A stretch of DNA of 64,000 nucleotides from Oscillospiraceae bacterium (GTDB taxonomy: Bacteria > Bacillota > Clostridia > Oscillospirales > Oscillospiraceae). Numbering within the stretch: the stretch's first letter is position 1; every line of letters starts with the position of its first letter. The translations under genes were made by a program, and so were the position numbers. The notes under the pieces were generated by a model. The model did no database searches and had not been told where the DNA came from. It saw only the letters and a list, made by a program, of their open reading frames with translations. The DNA is taken from contig JAGAQA010000005.1 of the NCBI GenBank assembly GCA_017622995.1, forward strand, positions 33,001 through 97,000, in the 5' to 3' direction. This document shows positions 36,001-43,265 of this stretch, piece by piece.

Positions 36001-37350
36001 TTCGAACTGGGCGGCACCTCATTGGCAGCATCCCGCATTGCAATTTTTGCCATGGAAAAGGAATATGCCGTGGTGTATGCGGATGTGTTCAAACATCCTA
36101 CCCCCAGAGGCCTTGCATCGCTGATATTGGGAGAAAACACCAATGTCCCCCAGAATATGCCCGATATCATCGGATATGATTATACTCAGCTGGAGCCGGT
36201 GCTGGCGGCGAATGTCCTGCAGAACCTGGATGAGATCCGGAGAAATATGCCCGGAAATGTGCTGATCACGGGAGCCACCGGCTTTTTGGGTATCCACGTG
36301 CTGTGGCGCTATCTGGAAAGCTGCAACGGTACAGCCTACTGCCTGCTTCGCAGAGGACGCACCTCCTCCGTGGAAAAGAGGCTTCGCAGTATGCTGGTGT
36401 ATTATTTCTCCAATGATTATGAGGAATGCTTTGCCACTGGCCGCATCCGCTGCATAGAGGGCGATATCACAGATCCTGAATCCCTACGCCAACTGGATGA
36501 GGTGGACATTGGCACGGTGATCAACTGTGCCGCACTGGTGAAGCACTTTGATGCCAGTGGTGCGCTGGAACGGGTGAATGTGCAGGGTGTTCAGAATCTG
36601 ATTGATTGCTGTATGGGCCGAAACCGCCGCTTGATCCAGATATCCACAGTAAGTGTAGCGGGCGAATCCATCAACGACATCCCCGATGCAGGCAGACAAC
36701 TGCACGAGAACGAACTGTTCTTTGGTCAGCTTCTGGAAAATGACTATGTACGCAGCAAGTTCTGTGCAGAGCGGGCAATTTTGGAAGCCATCCCGAAGGG
36801 GCTGGATGCCAAGATCATGCGCGTGGGCAATCTGATGGCACGTCACAGTGACGGCGAATTCCAAATCAATTTCCGTTCCAGCGGCTTTATGCGCCAGCTG
36901 CGCGGATACAAGGTATTGGGGGCTTTCCCGATGTCTATGATGAACAGCCCTGTGGAATTTTCTGAAATTGGTATGACAGCTGAGGCCATCCTGCGCCTCT
37001 CCGGTACGGACAGCAAATTTACAGTCTTCCACCCCTGTAACAACCACCTGGTTACCATGGCGGATGTGATTTATATCATGCAGGAGCACGGCTTCCAAAT
37101 AGAAGTTGTATCCGATGCTGTTTTCCAGCAAAAGCTGAATGCAGCTGCAGAGGATCCTGCGCTATCCGATGCAGTCGGAGGCCTGATTGCCTACATGAGC
37201 AGCGATACTTCTGTTACGCGCTGTATGTTGGATGCGTCTATCCGCTATACCACGGAAGCGCTTTTCCGCCTGGGATTCAAGTGGCCGATCACCAGCCCGA
37301 ATTACCTGCACAATATGATCTCGGCATTGGATGAACTTGGTATGTTCTGA
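27034..37350 (+). CDS. Trimodular nonribosomal peptide synthetase, C-A-T-C-A-T-C-A-T-reductase
   Basis: 3438 residues. Module 1: condensation with HHIIFDG (about 130), adenylation with LYTSGSTGLPKG (about 585), carrier Ser in AGLTSIGA (about 965). Module 2: HHIAADG (about 1134), LYTSGSTGLPKG (about 1585), AGLSSISA (about 1968). Module 3: HHIVMDG (about 2152), IYTSGSTGKPKG (about 2607), LGGTSLAAS (about 2995). It ends in a thioester reductase with NAD(P) motif TGATGFLG (about 3077) and the catalytic Tyr/Lys in YVRSKF. A leading C domain suggests N-acylation of the first residue. A terminal reductase releases an aldehyde or alcohol, so an acylated tripeptide aldehyde, or a cyclised form, is predicted. 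There is no epimerase or thioesterase. Confidence 0.95.
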   Translation: MYNTNKAPLSQTQMGIYAENIAFPESTQYNIPLLGKLGEDISVERLKYAITKAGQAHPGLNTRIYMDENGEVLQQVSDDICIVDVIEMSDAEFAQRREELVRPFNLMGERLYRFEIYTTPSGNYWFQDIHHIIFDGAGLSILSRDIRRAYDGEEIETESHTGIDIALEEMQARQGEEYIRAREYYGCLLNECETDSLPVRDVFDKTPRQGWLSHKFQMDEAAFKAFRREAGVSTTAFFTGVMGFLTAKYNYRDDSVIATIYNGRKTEKTKNTLSMLVKTLPFVTDLSGNPAIRDVLKKATEQLAESRKNDLYSFAEIAAEYGVTADISFGYQGRILNYRMMDGAGIRAERIYDKRHIENTAILMELSELGEGWYEIHMGYRGDMFSRGFAENMARTYAKVAQEFLTKESINDVDLADEAAADQIEAFNRTEFPFDQEKTVIDLFRDQAHLRPDHTALVYLDKKYTYRELDEITDRLAMHLRSIGIEKEKIVGVLIPRCEYMVICSLGILKAGGAYLPLDPTYPPERLNLLMEDTNAKVLITTPELSSIIGEEHGCERIMVSEIPDMRNTGEPLPPPVKEDLFVMLYTSGSTGLPKGVMLEHGNVAALCDWTRRYFGVDENTVSAEYASYGFDAHMNDTYPELISGGTVHIVDESIRLDLVQLQKYYNEQGITHTTMTTQVGRQFALMDGTASLKHLTVGGEKLVPFDPPAYHFYNAYGPTEGCMCATVQRLDKKYEDVPIGPAMDNLKLYVVDKQGKLLPAGAAGELWISGRQVARGYLNRPEQSEAAFTANPFCDQEGYERVYHTGDVVRYMEDGRLQFIGRRDSQVKIRGFRIELTEVEEIIRRFPGIKDATVAAFDEASGGKYIAAYIVSDETISIDALNDFILQEKPPYMVPAVTMQIEAIPMTQNQKVNKRALPKPVKQAVELVAPETQLQKRIFGCLADAIGHQQFGITTDIYNAGLTSIGAIRLNVLLSKEFDIAVKTSDLKNHPTILLLEQFVLQASGTKEYEIREFYPLTNAQLGVFADSAANPASTVYNIPSLFELDANVDIHRLQQAVVTAVQAHPYLKMQLCTGENGEIFQKRNDDYPVDVSVVEGMDQSALVRPFSLYNEPLYRFEIYCTPQANYFFMDVHHIAADGTSLAILLEDINRAYAGQTLEKEHYSGFEAALDYEETVRSDAYARAAEFYAKEFGDCEGDTGFHPDKADGIPAVSRHRRADENITPELVRAFCEKHGITENVFFMGVFGTVLAKYNYTDEAVFTTIYHGRNDSRLENTVAMLVKTLPVRMKLEGDIAAYFTSLRNLLLGAMDNDCYPFAEISRNYDIQPNALFAYQGDSFIFDEIGGCKASRIPLELSAAKEPVTMQVFIENDRFVYDVEYRADLFSPEFIENMAAAYAKTVQEFIIRESLNEIEIAGEAAVRQIEAFNQTEFAYDRNQTVIDLFRDQAQRHPDHTALVYLEKKYTYKELDEITDRLAMHLRSCGIEREKVVGVLIPRCEYMVICSLGILKAGGAYLPLDPTYPPERLNLLMEDSDAKVLITTPELSSIIEEKHGCMRIMTNEIPSMQDSGAALPPPERNDLFVMLYTSGSTGLPKGVMLEHGNLSAFCDWARRYYEIDENTVSAVYASYGFDAHMTDIYPALTGGGTVHIIDESIRLDLIQLQAYFNENKITHTLITTQVGRQFAQLEGTKTLKHLTVGGEKLVPLDPPPYNFYNAYGPTECTIMSNIAKVDRWYDDVPIGPALSNLKLYVVDKNGKLLPAGASGELWISGDQVARSYLNRPEQTEKAFAANPFCDQPGYERIYRTGDVVRFMPDGVVQFIGRRDSQVKIRGFRIELTEVEEVIRRFPGIKDATVVARDAASGGKMLVAYVVSDTEVDIKAMNAFILQEKPPYMVPAVTMQIDAIPLNANSKVDRRKLPEPVFNEPSGETDSNRAQTQLEMEISDVLEAVLGHRDFGVETDFAYAGLSSISAIRLAAELNKRFGFSPNVKELQNGANILTVENAIVANWRAASCRKPETVKTVQRDSYPLSQTQLGIYLECMMDAESDMYNIPMLLRLDRSIDEEKLDHAIHAAVEAHSFLKCRIESRSDGSAVMIPRDDYTWQVKHSCCSEREVEAQYAGISKTITLDAETLFDFEIVRTEESLYLRMNFHHIVMDGSSVNVLLRDIESAYMGKTLEEEEYTSFDLVLDEETARKSKAYTQAKAYYDSVFDGVSVRSLPAADITDLTEGDAQLKFAMPNLNTADVEAFCAKHNITPNALFMAGFGVLLGKLTGQEEAVFASIYNGRTEARTFHMLGMLVKTYPIYMQLEGTRRVDDFLQTVRESISQLTANDLYSFAEASRAYGVNSDILFAYQGDEFIADTFAGKPATFLETKLEGAKSPLNVDVLRDVGGYVVNIEYRRDMYAADSIRWMADAYAKIMQGLLNCETLGEIDPASEAALAYMEEINDTFWPVEFRPACRLLEQSAQRSPNHLAVVTVDEKLTYAQLNTGANRLANGLISCGTQPGNIVALMLPRSARVYITRQGILKAGAAFLPIDPKYPDERIAYMLEDSGAAALIVDRDTLRERAAFLQKLSCRVYAVEDLLANEQENNPGIARSADDLCYCIYTSGSTGKPKGVMLSQRNLVNFVDANPKNHEILGYTQRAHVSLAQAAFTFDVSVMEEFIPLANGMTISMAGEEEIHNPMALAALMQTNHVDMMSCTPSFLANMIDLKVMREPLANVVSYDFGAEAFPPSLLNKIRAINPDAYIMNGYGPTEATISCTMDVVTDPRRITIGRPNANVKAYVVDEKLRILPPRMCGELVICGDGVGIGYIGRDDLTREKFITINGMRAYRTGDLAEYTHDGMLLFHGRTDNQVKLRGLRVELGEIENAVNAYPGVITSIVRVCGEGTHQFLAAWFTASCEINTNDLQAEIGKSLTHYMVPSVLMQLDAMPLTANGKIDKAKLPKPEYSQPDRHYTAPANAVERDFCDLFAEVLQLERVGAEDNFFELGGTSLAASRIAIFAMEKEYAVVYADVFKHPTPRGLASLILGENTNVPQNMPDIIGYDYTQLEPVLAANVLQNLDEIRRNMPGNVLITGATGFLGIHVLWRYLESCNGTAYCLLRRGRTSSVEKRLRSMLVYYFSNDYEECFATGRIRCIEGDITDPESLRQLDEVDIGTVINCAALVKHFDASGALERVNVQGVQNLIDCCMGRNRRLIQISTVSVAGESINDIPDAGRQLHENELFFGQLLENDYVRSKFCAERAILEAIPKGLDAKIMRVGNLMARHSDGEFQINFRSSGFMRQLRGYKVLGAFPMSMMNSPVEFSEIGMTAEAILRLSGTDSKFTVFHPCNNHLVTMADVIYIMQEHGFQIEVVSDAVFQQKLNAAAEDPALSDAVGGLIAYMSSDTSVTRCMLDASIRYTTEALFRLGFKWPITSPNYLHNMISALDELGMF
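28261..32760 (+). repeat. Tandem internal duplication of the first two NRPS adenylation domains (3000-bp period)
   Basis: Bases around 28300-29750 reappear around 31300-32750 at an offset of exactly 3000 bp without net indels. For example, the stretch at 28570-28620 (GCATATCTGCCGCTGGATCC) recurs at 31570-31620. Divergence is lowest in the N-terminal adenylation core and the A8-A10 region. Module 3 is clearly more distant. Confidence 0.8.
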
Positions 37351-37443
37351 TTCTTTGATGCATCCTCCCGTTTTGGCGATCTTTCTACCTTCAAGGGAGA
37401 AGAAGTCTTCCACAGAAGACAAGTGAAGCAATATCCGTATAGC

Positions 37444-37473
37444 CCCCAGCATGGCAATCCACATGCTGGGGGG
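37444..37473 (+). terminator. Hairpin after the NRPS operon
   Basis: CCCCAGCATG and CATGCTGGGG form a 10-bp stem, 94 bp after the NRPS stop. The T run that should follow is absent because the IS66-family element inserted right behind it at 37481. Confidence 0.6.
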
Positions 37474-37586
37474 TATCCTAGTAAACGCTAAATAATCCGT
37501 ACCCTAGCGACTTCATTGTCATTGTGAGAAAATAGACCTCACATAGAAAAACTTGAATTCCAGTTTTTCAAGGAAATGTAAGTGGG

Positions 37587-37934
37587 GTGTTGTCAGTGAA
37601 GATCAGCGAAGTAAAGCAGGAGTACCAGTTACAGGAATGGAGCGGGATGCTCCGGGAGCAGAAAGAAAGTGGTCTGTCCGTCAAGGCGTGGTGCCAGGAG
37701 CAAGGTATGGCAGAGCATATCTATTATTACCGGCTCCGGAAACTCCGCCAGGCAGCTTGCACAGCGCTGGAACAGGCACAGCCATTGCAACTGGCAGAAG
37801 TTCCTCTGGCTCCAAAACCAGAAGCAAACCACGCCAAACTCCGGCTGACCACCAAGAATGGTACCCTGGAAATCATGGATGCAGACCGCTCTGTGATGGA
37901 CCAGATATTGCAGGCAATGCTCCATGCTGAATAA
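37587..37934 (+). CDS. tnpA: IS66-family accessory protein TnpA
   Basis: 115 residues. The N-terminal helix-turn-helix region, LREQKESGLSVKAWCQEQGM followed by YYYRLRKLR, is typical of the small first ORF of IS66 elements. The C-terminus (LRLTTKNGTLEI) also fits. GTG-type and upstream starts are possible; the call uses the start with the better spacing. It overlaps tnpB by 11 bp. This gene is intact, unlike its partners. Confidence 0.88.
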   Translation: MLSVKISEVKQEYQLQEWSGMLREQKESGLSVKAWCQEQGMAEHIYYYRLRKLRQAACTALEQAQPLQLAEVPLAPKPEANHAKLRLTTKNGTLEIMDADRSVMDQILQAMLHAE

Positions 37935-38276
37935 TGCCACCGGCTTCGACCGTATCTATATCGCCTGCGGCTACACAGATCTTCGCCAGGGTATCGATGG
38001 TTTGTGTGCAGTCATTCGCCGCCAGCTGGATATTGACCCATTTCAGAAGAATGTCCTTTTCATGTTCTGTGCAGGAAACCGGATAAAATCAAGTGCCTCA
38101 TATGGGAAGGTGACGGATTCCTGCTGCTCTATAAGCGGCTTCTGGATGGCAAATACCAATGGCCCCGGACAAAACAGGAGGTCATGGAAATGACCCAGGA
38201 ACAGTTCGAGTGGCTCATGTCCGGGCAAAGTATTACCCCCACTATCCGAAAAGGAAAACCCAAGAAAATGTTATAA
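37924..38276 (+). pseudogene. tnpB: IS66-family TnpB, frameshifted
   Basis: It begins MLNNATGFDRIYIACGYTDL, the normal TnpB start. After LFMFCAGN (near 38075-38080) the frame changes; the expected continuation KCLIWEGDGFLLLYKRLLDG and the ending TPTIRKGKPKKML are in another frame and stop at 38276. A one-base loss explains it. Confidence 0.9.
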
Positions 38277-38373
38277 ACAGGTGCAATAATTCCGGTAAAT
38301 TAAAAGAATATAGTAGAAAAGAAAGCTGTTTTGTGGTATAATTCAGGTAAGAAAACTTACCTGGAGGAACACC

Positions 38374-39945
38374 ATGAAGCAGCTTTCTTCTTCTGAACTG
38401 AATAACATGAGCAAAGAAGATCTGGCTGCCATGGTGCTCCAGATGCAGCAGCAAATCAATACCCTCAATGAGAAAGTAGCTATTCTCAATGCCCGGCATT
38501 TTGGCCGTTCTACGGAGAAGCTGGAGACTCTGCCCGGTCAGATGAATATCTTCAATGAAACAGAAGTGGCCGCAGTTGAGGCCATTGCGGAGCCTGCCAT
38601 TGAGCAGGTGGTAGTCCGCAGAAAAAAGAAAAAGGGTCAGCGTAAGGAAGACCTGAGCAGACTGCCCAAGCGCATTGAAAACCATGAGCTGACCAAGGAG
38701 CAGCTGAAAGTCATCTTTGGTGAAAACGGCTGGAAACGTCTTCCGGATGAAGTGTACAGCCGGGTGGAATACCAGCCTGCCGTTAAAGAAGTGGTGGAAC
38801 ACCATGTGGCAGTTTATGCTGCGAAGAAGAACGATGTGGATACCATTGTTCGTGCTGGCCGTCCTGTGGATTTGCTGAGAAACAGCATTGCTACACCTTC
38901 TCTGGTGGCCGCCATTATGAATGCCAAGTATACCAATGCCATTCCTCTGTACCGGATTGCCCAGGACTTTGAGCAGAGTGACATGATCCTGGGAAGGGCT
39001 ACTATGGCGAACTGGGTCATCCGCTGTTCTGAGCGGTATCTGAGTCTGGTATATGACAGTTTGCAGAAACACCTACGCAGTCAAACAATTATCCAGGCGG
39101 ATGAAACCACCTGCCAGGTGACAAAGGATGGCCGCCCCAGCGATGTCAAGTCCTATATGTTTGTCTACCGGACTTCTGAGCATTGAAGGGAAAAGCCGGT
39201 CATCCTGTACCAATATGAAAAAACCAGGAGCAAGAGCAATATCCAGAAGTTCTTGACTGGTTTCTCCGGTACACTGGTTTCGGATGCATTCAGTGGATAC
39301 AAATCGCTGGACAAGAATGATGAGAATATCCGCTCTGCGTTCTGCTGGGCTCATGCCCGGAGAGACTATGCCGATGCACTGAAAGCATTAAAGGGCGAAG
39401 ACAAAAATTATGCCCATGAGACTGTTGCCCACAAAGCATTGGTGCAAATCGCCGCGATTTACAAAGCGGAAGAAGCACTGAAGAACCTGACAGCAGAAGA
39501 ACGATATTCTCGCCGCCAGAGAGAGGTAAAGCCTCTTGTGGAGGCTTACTTTGTATGGGTTCACGAACAGGATCCAGCAACCATCCTCAGCCAGAAGACC
39601 CGGGATGGCTTGAACTACAGCATGAACCAGGAGAAGTATCTGAAGGTATTCCTGGAGGATGGGAATATCCCGATCGACAATTCCGCAACAGAGCGTGCCA
39701 TCCGACCCTTTACCATTGGCAGAGCCAACTGGCATATCATTGACACCATCTACGGTGCCGAAGCCAGTGCAACGATCTACAGTCTGGTTGAAACCGCCAA
39801 GGCGAATAAGTTAAAGATCTACGAATACCTGAAGCATCTGCTGACAGAAATCCCGAAGCATATAGATGACACCAGCATGGACTTCCTGGAAGACCTGCTC
39901 CCCTGGTCGGAGAAGCTGCCGGAGGAATGCCACAAAAAGATTTGA
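38374..39945 (+). pseudogene. tnpC: IS66-family transposase TnpC, interrupted by an in-frame TGA
   Basis: The first part (38374-39186) has the leucine-zipper-like N-terminus, the Lys-rich zinc-finger-like linker and the first catalytic Asp in IIQADETTCQV. A TGA at 39184-39186 follows YMFVYRTSEH. The same frame then continues without other stops (REKPVILYQYEKTRSK, SDAFSGYKSLDK, IPIDNSATERAIRPFTIGR) to 39945. Both DDE-domain halves are otherwise well preserved, so this is a single nonsense change. Confidence 0.92.
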
Positions 39946-40049
39946 ATATGACCAACGGGGCTCCATCCGGAGCCCCGCATTTTATTCGGTCAAGGTACTT
40001 ATGGTTGAACGTTTACGTATCCTAGCGGAGCAAGGTTTATTAGTCGAAT

Positions 40050-40094
40050 GTGCCCAAAAACAAAAACGCCCCGGTTCATGGCGAACCGGGACGC
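40050..40094 (-). terminator. Orphan terminator, minus strand
   Basis: CCCGGTTC and GAACCGGG pair around a short loop; on the minus strand the stem is followed by GCGTTTTTGTTTTT. No gene now reads into it; it seems left over from DNA displaced by insertions. Confidence 0.6.
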
Positions 40095-40170
40095 GATATT
40101 AAGACATATTTGTTTATCGAATATTAGTCCGATATGGACATTTCATTTGTTGCAAAATGATATATACAAG

Positions 40171-40210
40171 AACCCGGAGGTCGTAGGTTCGAGTCATGCC
40201 TCCGCAACCA
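40171..40210 (+). other. tRNA 3'-end fragment with encoded CCA
   Basis: The sequence AGGTCGTAGGTTCGAGTCAT has the layout of a variable loop and T arm (loop TTCGAGT), followed by a seven-base acceptor strand CTCCGCA, a discriminator A and CCA. The T stem has one mismatch. No D arm or anticodon arm lies upstream. tRNA 3' ends are common integration targets, so this may be an old attachment-site duplicate. Confidence 0.6.
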
Positions 40211-40213
40211 TTA

Positions 40214-40250
40214 AAAGTCCTGAAATCGCAAGATTTCAGGACTTTGTCTC
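40214..40250 (+). terminator. Terminator behind the tRNA fragment
   Basis: Perfect 14-bp stem AAAGTCCTGAAATC-GCAA-GATTTCAGGACTTT starting 4 bases after CCA. It was probably carried along with the tRNA end. Confidence 0.8.
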
Positions 40251-40261
40251 GTTTTAGAGAG

Positions 40262-41762
40262 GGGCCCCTCAGAGAATTTTGTGTAAGCGATTTTCGACAA
40301 AATCAAGAATATCACGTTATCAATGTGCAGGATGAGGGCTTATTCCCCTTGTCTACTTTTCTCCCGGAAGGATGGGACGGTATGCGCGCCGGTACGGCGT
40401 GAATGCCGTCTCAGCCTTCCGGGAATCCTATTTCAAGGGGATCAGCCCGCTTTGCGGTCGGCGAACATGATCTCCAATTGGTTGAGCACCATGCCCCAAT
40501 TCTGGCACCGGGCGTGCCAATGCTTCACGATCCGCTGGGATGCCAGGTACAGCATCCAGCGCAGCGAATCATCATTGGTGAACGACGGCTTGTTCTTGGT
40601 GATCTGCCGGAACTGCCGGTTCAGCCCCTCAATGATGTTCGTCGTGTATATGATTTTCCGAATCTCTGGAGGGTATTCAAAGAAGGTGCTCAAAACTTCC
40701 CAATTATCCTCCCAGCTCTTGACGCAGGAGGGGTACTGTTTCCGCCATTCATCGCCGAATGTGCGGAGGTTCTCTTCTGCTTCCTGCAGCGTTACGGCGG
40801 TATAGATCTTCTTCAGATCCGCAGTAACCTTCTTAATGTCCTTGTAGCTGACGTACTTGGTGGAGCTGCGGATCTGGTGGACGATACACCGCTGCAGGCG
40901 GCTCTTGGGATACACTGCCTGGATCGCCTGCATCATGCCGCACAGGCCGTCGGTGCAGAACAGATAAACATCCAAAACGCCCCGACTTTTGAGGTCATTC
41001 AGCACGCTCAGCCAAAATTTGCTGCTCTCGTGCTCGCCGATCCACACGCCCAGGATGTCTTTCCGACCGTCCATGGTGATGCCCAGAACCACGTAGGCGG
41101 CCTTGGTCACATAGCGATGGTCCTCCTTGACCTTGTAGTGGATGGCATCCATGAAGATGAAGGGATACACGCTTTCCAAAGGCCGGTTCTGCCAGGCGTT
41201 TACCTCAGGCATGATTTTCTCGCTGATTTTACTGACCAACTCCGGGGAGATCTCAACATCGTAAAGACTCTTGATCTGCTCAGAGATATCCCGCTGGCTC
41301 ATGCCGCAGGCATACAGAGACAGGATCTTGTCCTCCATGCCTTCGGCATTGCGGTCGTACTTACTGATGATCTTGGGTTCGTAATTGCCTTTACGGTCTC
41401 GAGGGACCTTGATGTCGCTCTCGCCCAGCTGGGTCTTGACCGTTTTCTGAGAGTAGCCATTGCGGTAGTTGGGAGAGGTGTTTTCGGGATCCGCAGCCCG
41501 CTGGCATCGCTCTCGGCCCAGCTCCTCATCCATCTCCACTTCCATGACCTGCTGGATGACATCCCGGAACATTTCCTTCATGGCGGCCATGATGTCGGCG
41601 GTACTGGTGAAGTGCTGGCTCTGAACATACTGCTTCAATAATTCCTGTGGTGCGCTCATAATACTGACTCCTTTGTCGTGAATGTTTGGTATCATTCTTG
41701 ACTTTGTCGTCAGTTTCTATACTGTCATACTTTGTCGATTACACAGAATTTTCTGCGGTCTC
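40262..41762 (-). mobile_element. IS256-family insertion sequence
   Basis: One intact transposase gene lies between imperfect inverted ends: CAGAGAATTTTGTGTAA near 40270-40286 and, on the other strand, CAGAAAATTCTGTGTAA near 41738-41754. The outer limits and the target duplication could not be fixed because the left end has extra G/C bases next to the repeat. Confidence 0.8.
40442..41659 (-). CDS. IS256-family transposase
   Basis: 405 residues, apparently intact. The three catalytic acidic residues are in FIFMDAIHYK, LFCTDGLCGM and TTNIIEGLNRQFR; the conserved CxVH block reads QRCIVHQIRSS. The start at 41659 is chosen over 41695 because AAAGGAGTCAGTATT lies directly before it and the protein then begins MSAPQELLKQYV. 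It should be able to move this copy and related ones. Confidence 0.93.
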   Translation of the reverse strand: MSAPQELLKQYVQSQHFTSTADIMAAMKEMFRDVIQQVMEVEMDEELGRERCQRAADPENTSPNYRNGYSQKTVKTQLGESDIKVPRDRKGNYEPKIISKYDRNAEGMEDKILSLYACGMSQRDISEQIKSLYDVEISPELVSKISEKIMPEVNAWQNRPLESVYPFIFMDAIHYKVKEDHRYVTKAAYVVLGITMDGRKDILGVWIGEHESSKFWLSVLNDLKSRGVLDVYLFCTDGLCGMMQAIQAVYPKSRLQRCIVHQIRSSTKYVSYKDIKKVTADLKKIYTAVTLQEAEENLRTFGDEWRKQYPSCVKSWEDNWEVLSTFFEYPPEIRKIIYTTNIIEGLNRQFRQITKNKPSFTNDDSLRWMLYLASQRIVKHWHARCQNWGMVLNQLEIMFADRKAG

Positions 41763-41787
41763 TTTTAAACTGACCAAAACAATACCA

Positions 41788-42525
41788 TTATACATGTTTA
41801 GTGTTTTGATTTTCGTTTATTTGTGTTATTTTGCCTTTTCTAATTAAATAGCTTTCACCATAGATTGTTGTTTGATTGTCCTTAATTACAATATAACTAC
41901 CGTTATTTAATGCAATAATATCAATTTTATGGCTATCTGGAACAACAATATCGTCAATATATCTTTTGCCACAAATAACCATTTTTTGATATTCTTCAAA
42001 GTGTGGCATTATATTGATATTAGTTAGTCCTAACCCTTTCAAATATCTATTAAAGTTATCATCTAACACTTCTTCTTCAAGTTCTGGCGGACAATACACC
42101 ACATCAGCACAATTCATACTTCCTGCACTTCCACCTACAATCAAGGCATTAGTGTTTTTTAATAATTCTTTTAATCCAATATCGTTAAAGAACTTGTTTT
42201 GTGTAGGCAAATGACCACCACAAAGGAATATAAAATCTGCCTTTTCAATCATTTCCTTTGCTCTGTTTTTAGTGCTAGGACATAGAAATTCATAGTTATT
42301 AAATGGTAAAGTCAACTCAAATGAGTTGCAAGCCAACTTAAAATATGCTTCAGCTTTTTCCCCTTCCATTCCATTGGCAACAAATACAAAGTTGTCATAT
42401 TTTTTTATGTTAGATTTTAAACAATCTAAAATTCCGTTATCATTTCCAAAGTTGTGAGCAATCTTGTTTCCTTGTTCATCTTTTTCATAGAAATCCAAAT
42501 AACTTGTTAAGATTATTGTGTTCAT
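41788..42525 (-). CDS. Peptidase E-like (family S51) protein, AT-rich
   Basis: 245 residues. The nucleophile elbow reads VGGSAGSMNCAD (Ser in GxSAG), preceded by FIFLCGGHLPTQ; a conserved His lies in IMPHFEEYQ. This is the class-I-glutamine-amidotransferase-like fold of dipeptidase E / cyanophycinase relatives, which cleave Asp-containing dipeptides; the substrate here is unknown. Base composition is far more AT-rich than the neighbours, and codons favour A/T endings. It is flanked by IS256 on one side and noncoding DNA on the other, all signs of separate acquisition. Confidence 0.8.
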   Translation of the reverse strand: MNTIILTSYLDFYEKDEQGNKIAHNFGNDNGILDCLKSNIKKYDNFVFVANGMEGEKAEAYFKLACNSFELTLPFNNYEFLCPSTKNRAKEMIEKADFIFLCGGHLPTQNKFFNDIGLKELLKNTNALIVGGSAGSMNCADVVYCPPELEEEVLDDNFNRYLKGLGLTNINIMPHFEEYQKMVICGKRYIDDIVVPDSHKIDIIALNNGSYIVIKDNQTTIYGESYLIRKGKITQINENQNTKHV

Positions 42526-42850
42526 ATTGTTTAATCCTTTTCAAGTTTGTTTAATTCTATTATATTTCGGGTGTTGCGAAAAATCAACACCGATCAGCCA
42601 GTATACATTTGGGTATGACAAACTTTACCTTGATTTTTTCTGTTCCTGTCTTATAATAGGATGTATCGTAGCAGATCAAGTATAAGTCGGTCTGTGACCG
42701 GCTTATACTTGATCACTCTCCTATCTTTCTATAATTTTTCTAAAATCGTATAAATTCGTATATTATAAACTATGTATAATCAAAATATTGTTTATTTACA
42801 ACGCTTTTTGAGCTTTATTGCTATTCCCACAATGAAGCCCATGGATAACT

Positions 42851-42883
42851 AAAGTTGTTGCGTTGTAACGGCTTTTCGGGTTT
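42851..42883 (+). repeat. Imperfect direct repeat, copy 1
   Basis: Similar to 46999-47031 (AAAGTTGTTGCGTTGTAACG versus AAAGTTATTGCGCTGCAACG, continuing into GGCTTTTCGGG / GTTTTTCGGTT). Together the two copies bracket the recombinase module. Confidence 0.65.
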
Positions 42884-42961
42884 CAAATTCGTATAATACT
42901 ACGATTTACTAAAAGTTTACTAAAATTAATTAGACTCGAAACAGCAGTATAGCAAATAATT

Positions 42962-42995
42962 AAGGCACTACAGCATGAAGGTTGTAGTGCCTTTT
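42962..42995 (+). terminator. Terminator in the noncoding stretch
   Basis: AAGGCACTACA and TGTAGTGCCTTTT pair around a 10-base loop and end in a T-rich run. Confidence 0.75.
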
Positions 42996-43132
42996 ATTTT
43001 ATGAGAATCCACCGCCACAAGGTTGACTTTCCTAGTGCGGTGGTGATTTATTCTTTTGAGGTTTCTTCCATATTGGCAAGTGCAAACAACCGAAGGGTTG
43101 AAGTTTTTAATATGAAGATCAATATGAGACGG

Positions 43133-43223
43133 GATTCAGTGATTTTCTATTCCGAAAATCACTGAATCGACAGCGCCGTTCGGCGGTGTCTTTCAAATTG
43201 AAATTTAAGATTTCAATTTGAAA
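43133..43223. repeat. Cluster of three adjacent inverted repeats
   Basis: A 15-bp perfect repeat (GATTCAGTGATTTTC, loop TATTCC), then GACAGCGCCG/CGGCGGTGTC, then a 14-bp perfect repeat (TTTCAAATTGAAAT, loop TTAAG). They sit directly one after another upstream of the recombinase operon; they could be protein-binding sites or structured RNA. Confidence 0.6.
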
Positions 43224-43265
43224 ATAGTATCATATCCCTTTTTTATCACAATATATTTTTGCCTT

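Larger units (their letters stand above)
37481..40016 (+). mobile_element. IS66-family insertion sequence, inactivated
   Basis: Terminal inverted repeats begin GTAAACG at both ends (37481 inward; 40016 inward on the minus strand), with imperfect similarity over about 25 bp. A perfect 8-bp target duplication, GTATCCTA, lies at 37473-37480 and 40017-40024. It contains the three usual genes tnpA, tnpB and tnpC, of which tnpB is frameshifted and tnpC has an internal TGA. Length and 8-bp duplication fit the family. Confidence 0.93.

Noticed and set aside
39184-39186. TGA in tnpC as a recoded sense codon
   Set aside because: No other gene in the window has internal TGA, and tnpB of the same element is also broken, so simple decay is the better explanation.
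40255-41770. Target-site duplication of the IS256 element
   Set aside because: Left and right ends differ by several bases next to the repeat, and no exact 8- or 9-bp duplication could be fixed.
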